In this document: positions 24,998 through 37,261 of the stretch, piece after piece
How positions within the stretch are numbered: position 1 is the first letter of the stretch
Layout: every line of letters starts with the position of its first letter
DNA from: Platycnemis pennipes
Taxonomy: Eukaryota; Arthropoda; Insecta; Odonata; Platycnemididae
Reading direction: 5' to 3'
Length of the DNA: 64,000 bases
NCBI GenBank assembly: GCA_933228895.1
Contig: OW121849.1
Span: 124,810,849-124,874,848, forward strand
The notes under the pieces: generated by a model
What the model saw: only the letters and a program-made list of their open reading frames with translations
Databases searched by the model: none
Told to the model about the DNA's origin: nothing
Position numbers and translations under genes: made by a program

Positions 24998-25193
24998 CTA
25001 ATGATAATGATGAAATGACCTATTAATCGTCGATCTGATAAGCAACGAGGGCACGTACGAGTAACGTTGATTTAACACTAATAAACCTTCCAATTAAATT
25101 TTTTTAGAGTGTAGGACAAAATTTCCTATGATAGATTTAAACCCTTCAAGTCCTCAAAAATTGTACCTTCCACAGAAATTCGTTGTATGGAAT

Positions 25194-25240
25194 AAGTGTG
25201 AGGAGAAAAATACCAACAAGGTATTATTCTCCTCACACTT
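25194..25240. repeat. Near-perfect hairpin, 21-bp arms, 5-base loop
   Basis: AAGTGTGAGGAGAA (25194-25207) pairs perfectly with TTCTCCTCACACTT (25227-25240). After one mismatch the stem continues for six more pairs (AATACC with GGTATT) around the loop AACAA (25215-25219). It lies alone in AT-rich DNA. It could be a tiny foldback MITE or a small structured RNA; the stem is short for an animal microRNA precursor. Confidence 0.75.
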
Positions 25241-25244
25241 CAAC

Positions 25245-25589
25245 TGCAACAGCTATTAATTCAAGTTCCATTATTATCTAATTGTAAGATTGCAGACTTC
25301 ATATAGATGGAAAGATAGCTGGTATTTAACTCGCACAATTGGAACAGTCCACAGAGCTTCTAATAGAGGAAAAAATATTGTGTAAAACTAAATGTAAGTT
25401 TAGTATACCAGTGTGTTCAACCAGAAGACATGCTCTGGTTACTGAGTAGAATCCACCAAGTAGTACGCTCAATTATTCGCGGTATTTAATCATCAGAATA
25501 AGGGTAGTAGTTCGTTTCCGTATGCCACCTATGGCTTTCCACATGATGAGGTAAGATGAAGGTGGGGAAATGAAGAAACTAATGACGTT
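25245..25589. other. No recognisable feature
   Basis: AT-rich filler between the hairpin and the next LINE remnant; nothing readable. Confidence 0.4.
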
Positions 25590-25815
25590 CTCCTACACTA
25601 ATGAGTAGGAGAAACATTATCAACAAATCCTGAGAAGAAGCCGAAAAACCCGTATCGGCCGTATCTTGGAAAATTTCCGTCTCCTAAGTAATGACCGCGG
25701 TAAGATTTAACAAGAAAAACGATTTAAAAAATGTCTTCTAGGTAGATTTATGAAGCAAGTCGTGAAAGATGAAAAAGAAAAGAATTTATATTAATAAGAG
25801 GAGGTCAGCCAATGA
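25590..25815 (+). pseudogene. LINE C-terminal remnant (copy 3, badly worn)
   Basis: In one frame near 25617 the text reads QILRRSRKTRIGRILENFRL. In another frame near 25740 it reads LGRFMKQVVKDEKEKNLY. These match the order RRR..IGRILRHDGL, then GRPR.KYMKQV.KDVKEK of copy 2. Stops and frame breaks are frequent. It sits about 600 bp downstream of copy 2 in the same orientation, so the two may be separate insertions or a local duplication. Confidence 0.6.
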
Positions 25816-25924
25816 GATTTCTGTGTAACAATTACCTAAGGATCAACATGTTGATAGATCCTATTCTATCTCATGGCCCGAAACTGTCAGAAGCACAGGA
25901 GAATCTGGTAATTAGATAATTCAA

Positions 25925-26245
25925 TTCATTTCTTACTTTCTCTATCAATCTGTGGTTTTGAAGGTTGTACCCACACTTTTAGGCGTCTCAGATCTGAAGG
26001 AACGGTACAACAATGGGAGGAGGAAGGGTGGAGAAACACGGCATTGGCATTGCACTGCTCAAAATGAAAGGTGCCAGGACTTATCGCCCTAACCGATGGA
26101 TGGGGTACTGAACTCAAATGCTCTTCACAAAGCGGTCATGCAGGGGCCGGTATACCGATGAAAAATATCTTTCTCGACTGGGATTGGAACCCGGGCCCTC
26201 TGGGTGAGAGGAAAGTACTATGACCACTACACCAAACCAACCTAT
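25925..26245 (-). mobile_element. tRNA-derived SINE, minus strand, nearly full length
   Basis: On the minus strand the head starts near 26240 with GGTTTGGTGTAGTGGTCATA (A box) and has the B box GGGTTCCAATCCC (about 26186-26198). The body holds TTCAGTACCCCATCCATCGG and GGCGATAAGTCCTGGCACCT, the counterparts of TTTAGTACTCCGTCCGTCGG and GACGTTAAGCCTTGG in the plus-strand copy at 8490. It is about 320 bp long, and the head is the best preserved of the family here. Confidence 0.75.
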
Positions 26246-26394
26246 TTATTTTTGTTTTAAGCAGACAGCTTAAAGGGATGGGTATCAGAGAAAGATGTTT
26301 TTGATATTTGGCGGAGGTGACCAACAACTGAAGCCATTTGCACCAGAGGGCATTGATGGGTAACTGATTGTGAGTAAAGGTAGGATTTTTTCAG

Positions 26395-26572
26395 GGAACG
26401 AAGGAAGGGTAGAAATAAATCCGGTTCGACATTATTCTTCTCTTAACGAAAGGTGCCAAGGGATCCAAGACTTAACGTCCCATCCGGCAGACGGAGAACT
26501 GGACTCGAGCCCGGGCCCTCGAGATGGGACGCCAGTACTCATGCCACCACACAAAGCCGATCCTCAACAAAG
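26395..26572 (-). mobile_element. tRNA-derived SINE, minus strand, partial
   Basis: On the minus strand: TTTGTGTGGTGGCATGAGTA, then the B-box-like GGGCTCGAGTCC (about 26505-26516), then CCGGATGGGACGTTAAGTCT and CCTTGGCACCTTTC. The body signature is the closest match to the copy at 8490. It follows another minus-strand copy by about 150 bp. Confidence 0.7.
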
Positions 26573-29500
26573 AAGGTGATCCACATCGGAACGAAATAAA
26601 GGGATTTTAGAGACATTGGAATTATCAACAGCATGATAAATCCTCGAAGCACACTAAAGGAAATATTATCGGAATCAATTAAGTAGCGAAAAAGTTTTGT
26701 AAGTTGGGTATCACCACCACTTAAGTTGTTCTTATAGTGTTTAACTATCATTTTTATATTTATTCAGAAGTATAAATAAATAGAGGGCAAGTGCTCAGAG
26801 CCACGTATGCAATATACTGTGAATTTTATACATTGAATATTAATGCGCTTGTAAAATTAATTGTAGGAAAGGAATATCAAATTAAGGGCCAAATGATAGT
26901 TTTTAGGAGAAATATGGTGAGCCTAAATTATGCTCTATTTTGATTCAAAAAATTCGGACCAATAATTGATATGAGATTCATAAGCATTGAAAAATTCCTA
27001 AATTGAACTTAATATCAGAGGCACAGACTAACGATAATTATATGAAAATTAAATTGTGTTCATGAGTCCAGTTGATTCAACAATTCAACAGAACGTTCGT
27101 AATGCTACATAGAGGTGCATTTGTACGAAAAACAACTGATGGTGCAACTTGTATAATAAATATTTAACTATGCACTTCGGCTAAATCACATAGGAAGACA
27201 TCATTTAAGTGATAAAACAAGTTATTTCTAAGGGATGGTAAGGTTTTGGCTCAATTAAAACTGGTTAGTCTGATCTATAATTATTAGACTGCTTAAAGAG
27301 ACCACGAATAAGTTAAATAAAATATTTTTTACATCTAGTTTGTAGAATGTTGTCATTTCTTGTTGGGCAATAACTACTTTGATTTCATCAACCATTGAAT
27401 AGTTCAACACCCTCTCCTCGCGCAGAAAATAATTATCCAGTGGCTAGATAGCATGGCGTGACATATACGAACATTTACAATCCAAATCCATAAATGCTTG
27501 ATTTATGACGACGTATCAAAATTGACTTCCTCTTTGACCCCTTGTTATTTTGTGAAGTTTGAGGGTGACACAGCGGATGGTTGAAAGCTATTTTAGTCAT
27601 CTTGCCAAGTCGTCTTCAGCGACATGGGAATCAATCGCTCCCACCTACTCCGGAGGCTGAACTGGCTGGACTGAAGAGGCAAGAAAATTGAATAGCGACC
27701 TCAATCTGAAAATCCTCCAGCTTCCAAGAGGAACGGCACTTGGACGGAGTAGTCCTTCACCTCTACGGCTAGTGGCTTTGAAGGCGGGGAGTGATGTAAA
27801 ATTGGTACTTCGGCAAGAATCGAGCACTTCACTGAGAAAATGTTAATAATGGTGGCGGAGGTTCGAAACTCAACGGTACGACGTCACCTGATAGTCAACC
27901 TCAACGACTCCCACTAGCTCTCCCACTCTCGTTACGTAAACCACAATATAACTTGTTTCAATGTCGCAACATAATGGTGTACTTATCACCCACAAAAAGC
28001 AAATTAGATAAAATTATAGGTATATTTTAAGCATTTACGTATTTTTAATGTTATCATCGACCATGTATTATGAAATCCGAAATCTCAGTTCCAAAAAACT
28101 TCGGCTATTATTATTGCTGAGCAATATATTCGTGGCTCAAAAATTGACAGAGTTTGAATCCTTCAATAATCACTACCGACGGTTGTTATAGGATATTTAT
28201 TTACATTTTACTATAAGACTCTTAGGCTCCAATAAATCGCAAGCAAGAAGCTTAAAAAGTAGAATTTCTTCCACGAATTTTTTTTCGTAAACAGCTTTAA
28301 AGTCTACAAAAATACATATTTAAGTTTTAAAGGCAATGGAAACATGATTAACATGACAGAGTGCGTCATTTTGTGTTTTAAGGATGATTAGGAATAATTC
28401 ATCATGCAATTATTTCGTAAAATACTTGATGAAATGATCGTGTATCACTAAATTATCCTCCTCTAATTTCAACTATCGTCTTGCCTGTCAAAAAACTAGT
28501 CGATAATGTTCAACGATTGCGCAAGCACTTCTTCATTTCTAACACCGCAAAAGAGTATCCTGCTCCATTGCCCTATACTATTTCCTTCCGTTTTTATAAG
28601 CGTGATTGAGCTTAGGAGCTATTTACGGTAGCGGTTATTTTACGGTATTTACGTTACTGCACACAAAAGCTTACGAATAAAAGTTGAGTTTCCACAGTGG
28701 TCAAATGTTTTTACGTCAAATGTTTCAGTTGGTTAATTAGGTCACACTATACAACAAAAGCTCAATGAAGAACAAAGGAGAGCTTAAACAGCTCCACCAA
28801 AATGAAAACAAGTTAATGTGTTCACTGTAACACCATGAGGGTCAAAGAATAATCCACGAAACACAAAAATCTAGGATATAAACGTAGTACTTCCACATAA
28901 TGAATATTTACAGGTCCATTGCCATTTGAAGTGCGGTAATAGCATACTGTTCACAAAGAGAGTTGTTTATTGCATGTTCTCTTAATATATCGCACCGTAT
29001 GTGGATTTATTTGCTTTCCATAAGTACGTGGAAACGAATCTGAGCTCACTACCAAAAAACTGCCATTGTTTCCCTAGAGAATCAGAAGCGAGATTTGAAC
29101 ATAGAAACTCTTTCTCCATTTTGTTACATGCTGAACTGCACGATCAACAAACGACGAAATTGTCCTAGGAGTAATACAATATATGAATGAAATATGCATA
29201 AAATTTGGAAAATTTATATTCTTTAAGAATCCACCTTCAATGACTGAAGATTTAGATTAGGGCACAAGGTATTTTTCATCGCGTGTAAATGATTACTCTC
29301 CCTCACTCCTTAAGCGTTAATAAGATATATAAAATACGCTCTTCTTGGAAAGCCCCCATTTGGCTTTATCTTTTAAATGAAAGATGAATTATTTCCAATA
29401 GTAGTGAGATCAACGGAAACTTCATTACCGCCAGCTTCAATTGGAAATATTTGTCATCTATAAAGACCACCGAAACAAGGTAGACTTCTGCTAACAAGAA

Positions 29501-30486
29501 AAATTGTTATTTTACATGCATATATTGTTGTTTAAATATGAGAAAACGTTTCCAAGAAGTACTTCAAACCAGCTATAGCATTCACATTATAGTTAAGACT
29601 ACATGCACCCAAGATATTCTCCGTGAAACTCAGCATTATAAAGTTGTTCATTCAGAGACTCAAGGACATGACATCATAGTCTATGCTTAGCAAAAGGAAG
29701 GAATAAAGTTTGTCTATAATAGATGTAAAGTTATGGGTAAAATTTCTTCATACTTTGTTAAATACTATGCATTTATCATACCGCTTTTGATCCCATCTTA
29801 CACTATTATAAGCTTGTTTCATTATTTTTGCATCATTTATAAAGCCACACATTCTGGCGTTTTAGTTACGCTTTTCAGCGTTCTCCCTGAGAACAGTAAT
29901 TGCTTGTTATCTTAGAAAAATGTAACGAAGAAATCGAAACAAATTGGATAAAAAAGTATTCAAACGGAGGTTACCAAACTGGATTCCGAGGGACAGAATT
30001 CGCAGCGGATTCCAACAGTTTGTATCGTTACGTAGTTTAATCCAACCGACAAAAGGCCAAAATGTTGGGGGTCGCAAATAAGGCAAAATAATCCAATACA
30101 ACAGCTTCGGTTTTAATCCCTGGTTAATAAACAGGATTTCCCAAGTCGGTAAGGACTGGCCTCGGTCACCATTAAATCTATCTTCTTCGCGCGATAATGG
30201 GAGGATTTGCTTCTCTGCAGTCCCATCCAAAACTTTTGGAAAATCCTCTCCCGTCTCTCCTCAGCCCTGTTCACAAACGGCATTGGGAAAGTTAGTGGTG
30301 ACGCCTAAGGGTAAGGCCTTAGGGCTAATCAGTAGATAGGACTGTCTCTGACATTGTCCTCTATGTCAAATCATATTGTACCCGAGTGATTGTTGAGGAT
30401 ACGCCAATGTTACAAGCCGTTCGATAAAATTATACTTGAAGTATATGAGGTTGGAAGAATTTCAAAATATCTTATTGCATAGGTAT
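26573..30486. other. No recognised element; one unexplained open stretch
   Basis: Mostly AT-rich. At 27659-27835 the plus strand is open from a TGA (27652) through about 55 codons that include ARKLNSDLNLKILQLPRGTA and similar text, in a locally GC-richer patch (27600-27930). It has no ATG and no family that I recognise; it could be a host exon or old element sequence. Near 29980-30230 a 107-codon minus-strand frame crosses another GC-richer patch, also unrecognised. Confidence 0.35.
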
Positions 30487-30764
30487 TGTAACGTCGTGCC
30501 TTGTCGGGATCCATTTTTATTTGTTTTGTTTGGTCTTGTGTATTTGGTTTCGTTCGTTGTTTTGTTTTTGATGGTATTGATTTGTATGTTGATGTTTTAG
30601 GTTGTTTATAGGTTTTGTTTTGAAGGTTGCTATGAATCGTTGAAAAGGTGTTGACATGATTGTTAAAGAGTTTGAAAAGTAAAAAGAAGACGTGGATTAA
30701 AGAGGGGCAATGCCCAAATGAGTTTTAAGAAGGTTTATATTATTTGAGGGATCCCGACGTCACA
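30487..30764 (+). mobile_element. Solo LTR, 278 bp, with 4-bp target duplication
   Basis: The element starts TGTAACGTCG and ends CGACGTCACA, so its ends are TG..CA and form a 10-bp inverted repeat with one mismatch. GGGATCC occurs near both ends, also as an inverted pair (30508-30512 region and 30748-30754). The four bases GTAT occur immediately before (30483-30486) and after (30765-30768), as expected for integrase-made target duplications of Ty3/Gypsy-type retrotransposons. The interior is G/T-rich with no coding. No internal region or second LTR is present, which fits a solo LTR left by recombination. Orientation is not certain. Confidence 0.75.
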
Positions 30765-30768
30765 GTAT

Positions 30769-33617
30769 ATACAATGTTCATATCAAACAATACGCAACAA
30801 CACCATTGTATGCAATTCAATACTATTTCCTTTGCTAGAAATATTAGATGCATTGACTCCGTATTTAATTAGAAAATTCAAGAAGTTTCTCCAACTGGGT
30901 CCAAAATAGTACCGCATGGCCTAAGGGAAAACAACTTGAGCTGTGTGTATCGTTAGGAGTGGATTACCCATAGTTTTTTTGTCATTTATCCACTTCTCTA
31001 CGTCACGGAAAAAGTAACTTGCCCCAGGTCCAAAGTTGATTTTTTAAAGAAACGCATTTTTCTATTTATTTAATCTGAAATAAGCCATTCCTTGAAATAT
31101 CGCATCTCATCATCATACACATGTTCTAAATACACAGTATTTCTCCTTGAGAAGCACTATCGCAGTGCTTCCGAAAGTTGACGAATGCCACGTGACCTGA
31201 AACGCCTTCTCACGTCACTGCATGGCGTAGATTCCATAAGCTACGGCTATTACGTTTATTTCAGAAGAAAACGAAGCAGATATTTAGTTTTGAGATTGTT
31301 AGCCGTCCATTGATTGAAATAATGACTGAAAAGTGTTTTTAAAAAACAGAATCCGACAATTCGCCTTCGTTGGACTCCATTGTATTATGTAGGCATTTTT
31401 CTTAAAAAAAGCAATGATTGCTTGGTCGTACTATAGATTCTCAGAGTGAAAGCAAGCAGGTATTTTGCATTTATGGATGATTTTCTCGTTAAGATCTACA
31501 CTACGCAAAACAAAAAATTGAAATACACTAATTTATTGCATTAAACAAATGAGATAAATGCATACGTTTTCGCCAAGTATTCATTAAACAACTTGCCCCC
31601 ACATAAAAACAGACAAGAACGCCCTTAGTGATGCCGTGCTTTGACGTCATGCAATGGCGTCGTTTAGAAAAAGTTAGAGCTTTTAAAGAGTAATATCTTT
31701 GTAACACAAATTAATTCTTCAACAAAATTTTCGCAAAGTGCAACATTTTGTCTAAACATTCTCATTCAAAGAGTTATTAAAAATTGGGCATATTCCCCGT
31801 TACAAAATATAATAATGACTGTATGATAAAATATTAATCTATCAAATAATTATTGTGTGAATAAATGAAAATACATGTTTTGCATCTATTTCACACCATT
31901 GACTCAAATGAAACGTAGTAACGTTTAACATAATCAAGAGCCACAAAAAGAAAATACCTTTATGACATAAAGCAGAATATTCATTGTTAGATTTTTTAAA
32001 CGTGACTGAGAAGAGGCCTTCCTACGATGCACGTGAGATCGCTGACTTATGATTGCATTTAAATTATCTAATCGTGGTATCATGGAGCAACAAAAATGCA
32101 ATCATCGCCGTAGCGTCAAAGGTTTCCTGCTTTTTTTCCAAATTCCAAGGCAAACCGTAATAATTTTATTTTTAATTTTTGACGCTCATTACGTTACTTC
32201 ATGCATTTTTCATTCCTAAAGCATTATAATTTTTTTAACCGATGATATAGGCTGTATACCCCCATCTTTTAGTTTATGACTTTGGTTTTTAATTACAACT
32301 CCCAGAATTAGTATCAACCGTGTTATTATTCATTTTTAAGTACGGATTTTGGGTGAATTATGGAGTTCCCTTGCATTCATTGGTATATGAATTACATGGG
32401 CTCTAAATCTGAGAAAAACCTTATTAAGCTTTACCTTGAAACACCGGAGGCACTAAAGCGTTACGAGAATTCCGTAAAGGTCAACATTAAAGGCTCAAAA
32501 AACCAATTACGCGAGTGAATTTGCCCACGGGTCCACTGAACTTTGGTACGACGCCCTCTAAGCTCACCCTATGCTTACTTACCTACTGTAAACACAGAGA
32601 GGGTATCAGCCACTGCAACTGTATTCGAAGCTGTTGATGGAGACAACAAATCATTTCCGATTTGCACAGATTCTCTCCATGATCATTAGGAAATAGTATG
32701 TAGCTCTTCCCTGTGGCACCCAATGGTCCATGAGATGCTTTTGTCAGTTATTCTTTTCAATTAAAAAGATGTGAAATTTAGACTTTTGTTGGATCGTAGC
32801 CATGTGGTTGCTCCAGGAAAATGAGAGGCCAAAACCGTCAACGTCTGAAAACGTGTCTCTAACCAAAACGAGGTCAGTGTTTAAGAGTTTCTTTCTATAA
32901 TCTGATATAGAATATAGTTAAAACTATGCGAATAAAGATTGTTATGGAGTGACATTGACGCAAATAAATTTTGCTACATTAAATTCAATGTTGGATCTTG
33001 GCTGCCCTCATTCAGGAGTTGAGAGGAGATAACGAGTTTCGAAATTTTTATATACGGCCTTAACTCAATTCTATATATCCTCTCCTGAGAAGGTATCACC
33101 ATTGTGCCCCGACTGTAACTTTCGCTCCACTTCAAAGCATTTACGGATAGAAAGCGCATATATGATATTACCCGGCCACTAAGTCTGGAATTATTTACTC
33201 TAGATAGTAAGAGATAGAGCGTTTTGATACTCTGTTATTCTAATCTCTCACCAAAAATACAGTTTTTAGCTGACGCGTTGAATCATAAAACGTACAGGGT
33301 CACTTTTGCGAATCGCCAAACGGAAATAGAATTTATTTCATACCGATGGTGTGAAAGATTTTTGCTTTTTTTTTAAATTAGCACACGTTAAATTCCCACT
33401 ATACCATGCAAAGAACATTTGAGTATCGCTCAATGGAGTGAGAGTTTTCCACAGTAAGTATCAAAATGCTGTCGCAGTGATTAAATCTGGACCTAGCACT
33501 GAAGAAGTAAGATTAAAGGCAAAGAGTATTCCGGGTTTTTATGATATCTGCCAACAAAGCTCTTAAAGAATTCAGACAGAAGGCAACTCGAGTGAACATC
33601 TATGAGGAAAAAATAAG
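30769..33617. other. No recognised element; recurring TGACGTCA-like words
   Basis: AT-rich. The phrases TCACGTCACTGCATGGCGTA (near 31191) and TTGACGTCATGCAATGGCGT (near 31641) recur with partly similar neighbourhoods, which may reflect old copies of one interspersed repeat. No coding frame of note. Confidence 0.35.
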
Positions 33618-34980
33618 CTTGTTGCACTTTGTGAATGGTATACCGGTTGTGACAGAGACTAAAAGAGATTTGAAAGGGAATCTAGAGAACTTAGAAAAGG
33701 CACCACCTGGACCATCTGAAGATCCAAACAAGAAAATAATGCACTGATATACATTAGAAGATCAGAAGCCAGACCAATATAATACTCGGAAAATGAAAGC
33801 TGAAAAGACGAGATAGTATTATTATCTGAGAAGCAGAATAACCAGCGTTGGGCGAAGCAAGAAATAAACAGTGTGCAGAACAATCCAGGCAAAGAAGGCA
33901 TTCTACCAAAAGAAGAATCTACCTACGGTTGAAAATGCAATATTGGATGAAAGGAAACTCCTCATCAGTACTTAAATCTAGAGCATGTTCCTCGAAGGTA
34001 GTGAGGGGAGGAAAGCATAACAGATACAGAAAAGTCAAGACAAAGCATTCTAAATATAAAAATGAAAGGACTCCAACGTTTGCAATAGTACGGCCATACT
34101 AGTTTGCTATTGGAGTGTATTCCTTTGATCTTCATTTTCGAGGGCATAGAGCTCAATCATCCAACTTACACAAAATGTGGTGTTACAGAGGAATGATGAG
34201 GGTAAAGTGAATCGACCGAACATCAACTGCAGAAATACTAAAGATTTATGAAATCAAATGGACTTTGTAATATCTCACAGTTTTTAATTACGCCGGTTTC
34301 AACACTTTCGAGACATTCTAAAGTGGATTGCGTCTCAAGGAGATTTCGGTGTCAACACTTCATGTCAATCACCTTGAGAATGACGCGAAAGCTTTGAAAC
34401 CAGTCGGGGTCATCAAAAAAGATGTGGACAGGTACACAGTTTGTGTAATTTAGATGTCAAATAAAACAGCAGCACTTTTAAACATAAAATATATCTTAAA
34501 CGTCAAGGCATGTTTCACGCTTTACAGGGCAATCATCAGATACATGAAGATGAAACACGTGTCGTGACGTTTCATATACTTTTATGTGGAGGAGTGCTCG
34601 TTTTATTTGACTAGCCTGTATCACTCTTATCACGTGATGCCTGACATCGAGCTTTATTTTATTTCACAGCGTCAAAGTTCCACAAAATGTCCCCAAATTC
34701 TATTGAAATAGAGACTTAACATTAGTAGGATAAATCTGACGATAGCTAGGAGAAAAGAAAGGGTCAAAATTCGTCATCTATCTTGAAACATGATGGCCTG
34801 ATCAAGAGAGCCTTGAAGGAAAAACTGAACGGAAAGAATGGCAAATAGGGACCACGACTGATTAATATGGAGCAAGCAGTCAATGATGCAGGAAGAAAAG
34901 AAAATATGTTTTCCGATGGAAGAATCAAGTGGAGGACTGTATCAAACCAATTTTGTATTGATGGTCAGTTTTGATGAATT
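33618..34980 (+). pseudogene. LINE remnant including decayed RT catalytic box (copy 4), interrupted
   Basis: Reading downstream: near 33618-33700 SLLHFVNGIPVVTETKRDLK aligns with the RT palm motif LRFADDIAVLAES.KDL. The FADD catalytic box has become FVNG. Near 33830-33970: LRSRITSVGRSKK, then QAKKAFYQKKNLPTVENAIL (family pattern ..QAKRAFMQKRNLLTS.NI). Near 34172-34250: MWCYRGMMRVK.IDRTSTAEI. After a foreign stretch, 34755-34960 gives RHLS.NMM/HDGLIKRALKEK in shifted frames and KWRTVSNQF. The order matches a complete LINE C-terminal half, so the separate pieces belong to one insertion. Many stops and shifts. Confidence 0.65.
34265..34735. mobile_element. Penelope-like tail sequence inserted in the LINE, with inverted tails
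   Basis: This segment separates two adjoining parts of the LINE reading. It contains CCGGTTTCAACACTTTCGAG (34293-34312) and, inverted, CGCGAAAGCTTTGAAACCAG (34384-34403), forming arms of about 28 bases with several mismatches. Near 34510-34560 a third tail-like text on the minus strand reads CTGATGATTGCCCTGTAAAG then CGTGAAACATG. The pattern 'GATGA..CG..AAG..GAAAC' is the one I associate with PLE 3' tails. The boundaries against the LINE are approximate and no target duplication was found. Confidence 0.45.
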
Positions 34981-35293
34981 CATGGCCCATCTAATGAAAG
35001 TGTGAGATGACTAAAGCTGTCAATGCACTTAAACTAGTTCAAATTTCCCTATTATACGATTCTGCAGCAATAAACCCAGATGACGTGAAAAATTTTATCT
35101 GACACCAATCGATTTTTTTATCTTCAAAGGCATGAATTTTTATCATACTAATCTCCAAAATATATGCCAAAATTTCCAATAAATTCTAAATAAAGGTGCA
35201 ATAACAGGTTTTAAAATGTAGAATACGTCTCGTGTGGCTGCGTTTCTTCGCTAAAGGGCTCTTTTCTTTAGTTCCCGTCCGTTCAGGCTTCAT

Positions 35294-35725
35294 CCTGAAT
35301 CACACGATCCTTTTTCACGTAGAATTTCAGGGACTATCTAAGCTATAGGTTTCAGGAATATGAAAAATAGCAGCTTAAGTTATCCATTTCGCCACCCTTA
35401 CGGCAATTTAATTCGTTTCTCTTCAAATCATTCGAGGAATTGAATTTCTATCTTTCACGATTGCGTGTTGTTTACAATAGATGTTCGATCACTCGCCTCC
35501 ACATTCTACGTATGCTGTGCGCTCTGATTGGCTACCTTTCATTTTCATGTACGTCTTCGGGACGAAAAAAGAACCTGCTTGAATGATGAAATAAGGGATG
35601 CTCCCCTTCATTTGAGCTATCCCCCCAAAATGATCATTTTGGATCTTCATGTTTCAGCTTTCATTTTGAGCTATCGTTGTCACTGTTTATAAACTCGTCC
35701 GTGAAAAATGATCGTGTGATTCAGG
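35294..35725. mobile_element. MITE, 432 bp, about 25-bp terminal inverted repeats
   Basis: Left end CCTGAATCACACGATC, then a C or A, then TTTTTCACG. The right end, read on the minus strand from 35725, is CCTGAATCACACGATCATTT and onward with one mismatch to the left. The interior has no coding frame. Just outside the left end a short TTCAGG..CCTGAA palindrome overlaps the terminus, which makes the exact ends and target duplication ambiguous (CAT on the left, CTT on the right). Superfamily is not assigned. Confidence 0.75.
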
Positions 35726-36810
35726 CTTAGCGATATATTAAATATCTTCCGATTAAATGTATTCCGGGGATATGTAACTTAGTCCAGATTTTGGCAAGCT
35801 AACTAATGTGATTAAAATTTTAACGCATTACTGTACTGACCAATATACCCTCTAAACTTTTGGGAGGACGATCTTATATATCCTAAAAACGTCCATTTAT
35901 AGCAATTAAACAGTTTCCAGTTTGTTATAAAAGGCATGTAAATGGCATGCAAATAAAAATGTAGCAATCAATAAATTTTGTAAATAATATAACTAGATAC
36001 ATTAAGAATTCACGTTTCGAGGAAGTCATATGATTTAATTAAAATTGCTGGTTGGAAAAATACCTCAACGTCCACTGCATATAAGTACTTTGCCATGAAA
36101 TACACACATTGGCACTATGGTATAATAAAAGAGTGAGCAAGGAAATTAATGTGCAAGCTCCACCAAAAACGTTCAATTATTCGGTGCCTCTCGAGTATAA
36201 TTAAGGTAACGCAACAAATTCCCCCACCAACGGTAGGGATTATATGATAATCGCTCCATTTTTCCTCATTCTAATAGAAAAAATTAGCTGTGACGAAGTC
36301 TTAGTCAAATTCAGCGATTGCGTCATCATTTTTATTTTCATGAAAACTCTGCGTCCTTTTCATCTGTATGGAAACTCTGAAAACAATTAAACCCTTAATG
36401 AACTCTCTCTTTTGATGTGGAATAACGATATTATGAGAAAGAAGGATGAGAGAGATTAAAAATATGATGACAGGGTTGAGCAATTGATTGAGCAAAATTT
36501 AAGTCTCTTCACCAAAATACGAAGCATGGAGCCGTAAGATCATCCATTTCGGTTTACTGACATTTTCTTTATACGTCCTTACTTTACACAGAACGGTAGT
36601 TCAGGACTACGGAGGAATTTAATTGAAGATGTATTTCCAAAATATAAAGATACGTAAATAATCCAACGTTGCGTATAAAATATGCATTTTATTTATAATT
36701 CCTCGGCCTAGTTCTTTTCTTACCAAAACCAGCGTAGGACTACGTTGAATGTGACTCCAATCGAGGGATAAGCCTCTTGAATAAGGCACTAGAAAATAAA
36801 GCCGATAGGT
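35726..36810. other. No recognisable feature
   Basis: AT-rich DNA with no recognisable coding, repeat or hairpin. Confidence 0.4.
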
Positions 36811-36914
36811 ACATAAGGGACGGGCCTTCAAAAGACCACACCTTGCTCCCGGGACAGGGAACACATAAGGGACGGGCCTTCACAAGACCGCACCTTGCTT
36901 CCGCATCAACATCC
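36811..36914. repeat. Tandem repeat, 52-bp unit, two copies
   Basis: Units start at 36811 and 36863 with ACATAAGGGACGGGCCTTCA and share AAGACC(A/G)CACCTTGCT(C/T)CC. The second unit is worn after its first 40 bases. The repeat is GC-richer than its surroundings and lies inside overlapping open frames on both strands (75-110 codons) that owe their length to it. Confidence 0.8.
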
Positions 36915-37261
36915 ACACCATGGAAGGGAAAGTCCGTGGAGACAGCGCTCAACAATATTAACAGCAGGATTGAGGGTCTGTTGGAACACGGAAAATACGG
37001 ATAGCGAGCAACAACACGTTGTGAGGAAACAACACAGATATGGATCAAATCTGCATTGCAGCAAGAGGACATGGCTTCATGCCTACATTACAAGCAGGAT
37101 TAGGCATATGTTAAGCAACGAACAGTGAAGGTGAAGTAAGGAACAGTGAGGGAGAGTTCGATAAATTTAGTCGTACCACATGGATAAATTCAGAGAGGAG
37201 TCCAATTCCCACTTTTCCGAAACATGGTGGTTGGCAGTCACTTTTCATAATTATAAGACGG

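Noticed and set aside
33848..34102. 84-codon plus-strand open frame
   Set aside because: It is out of frame with the recognisable LINE reading across the same bases.
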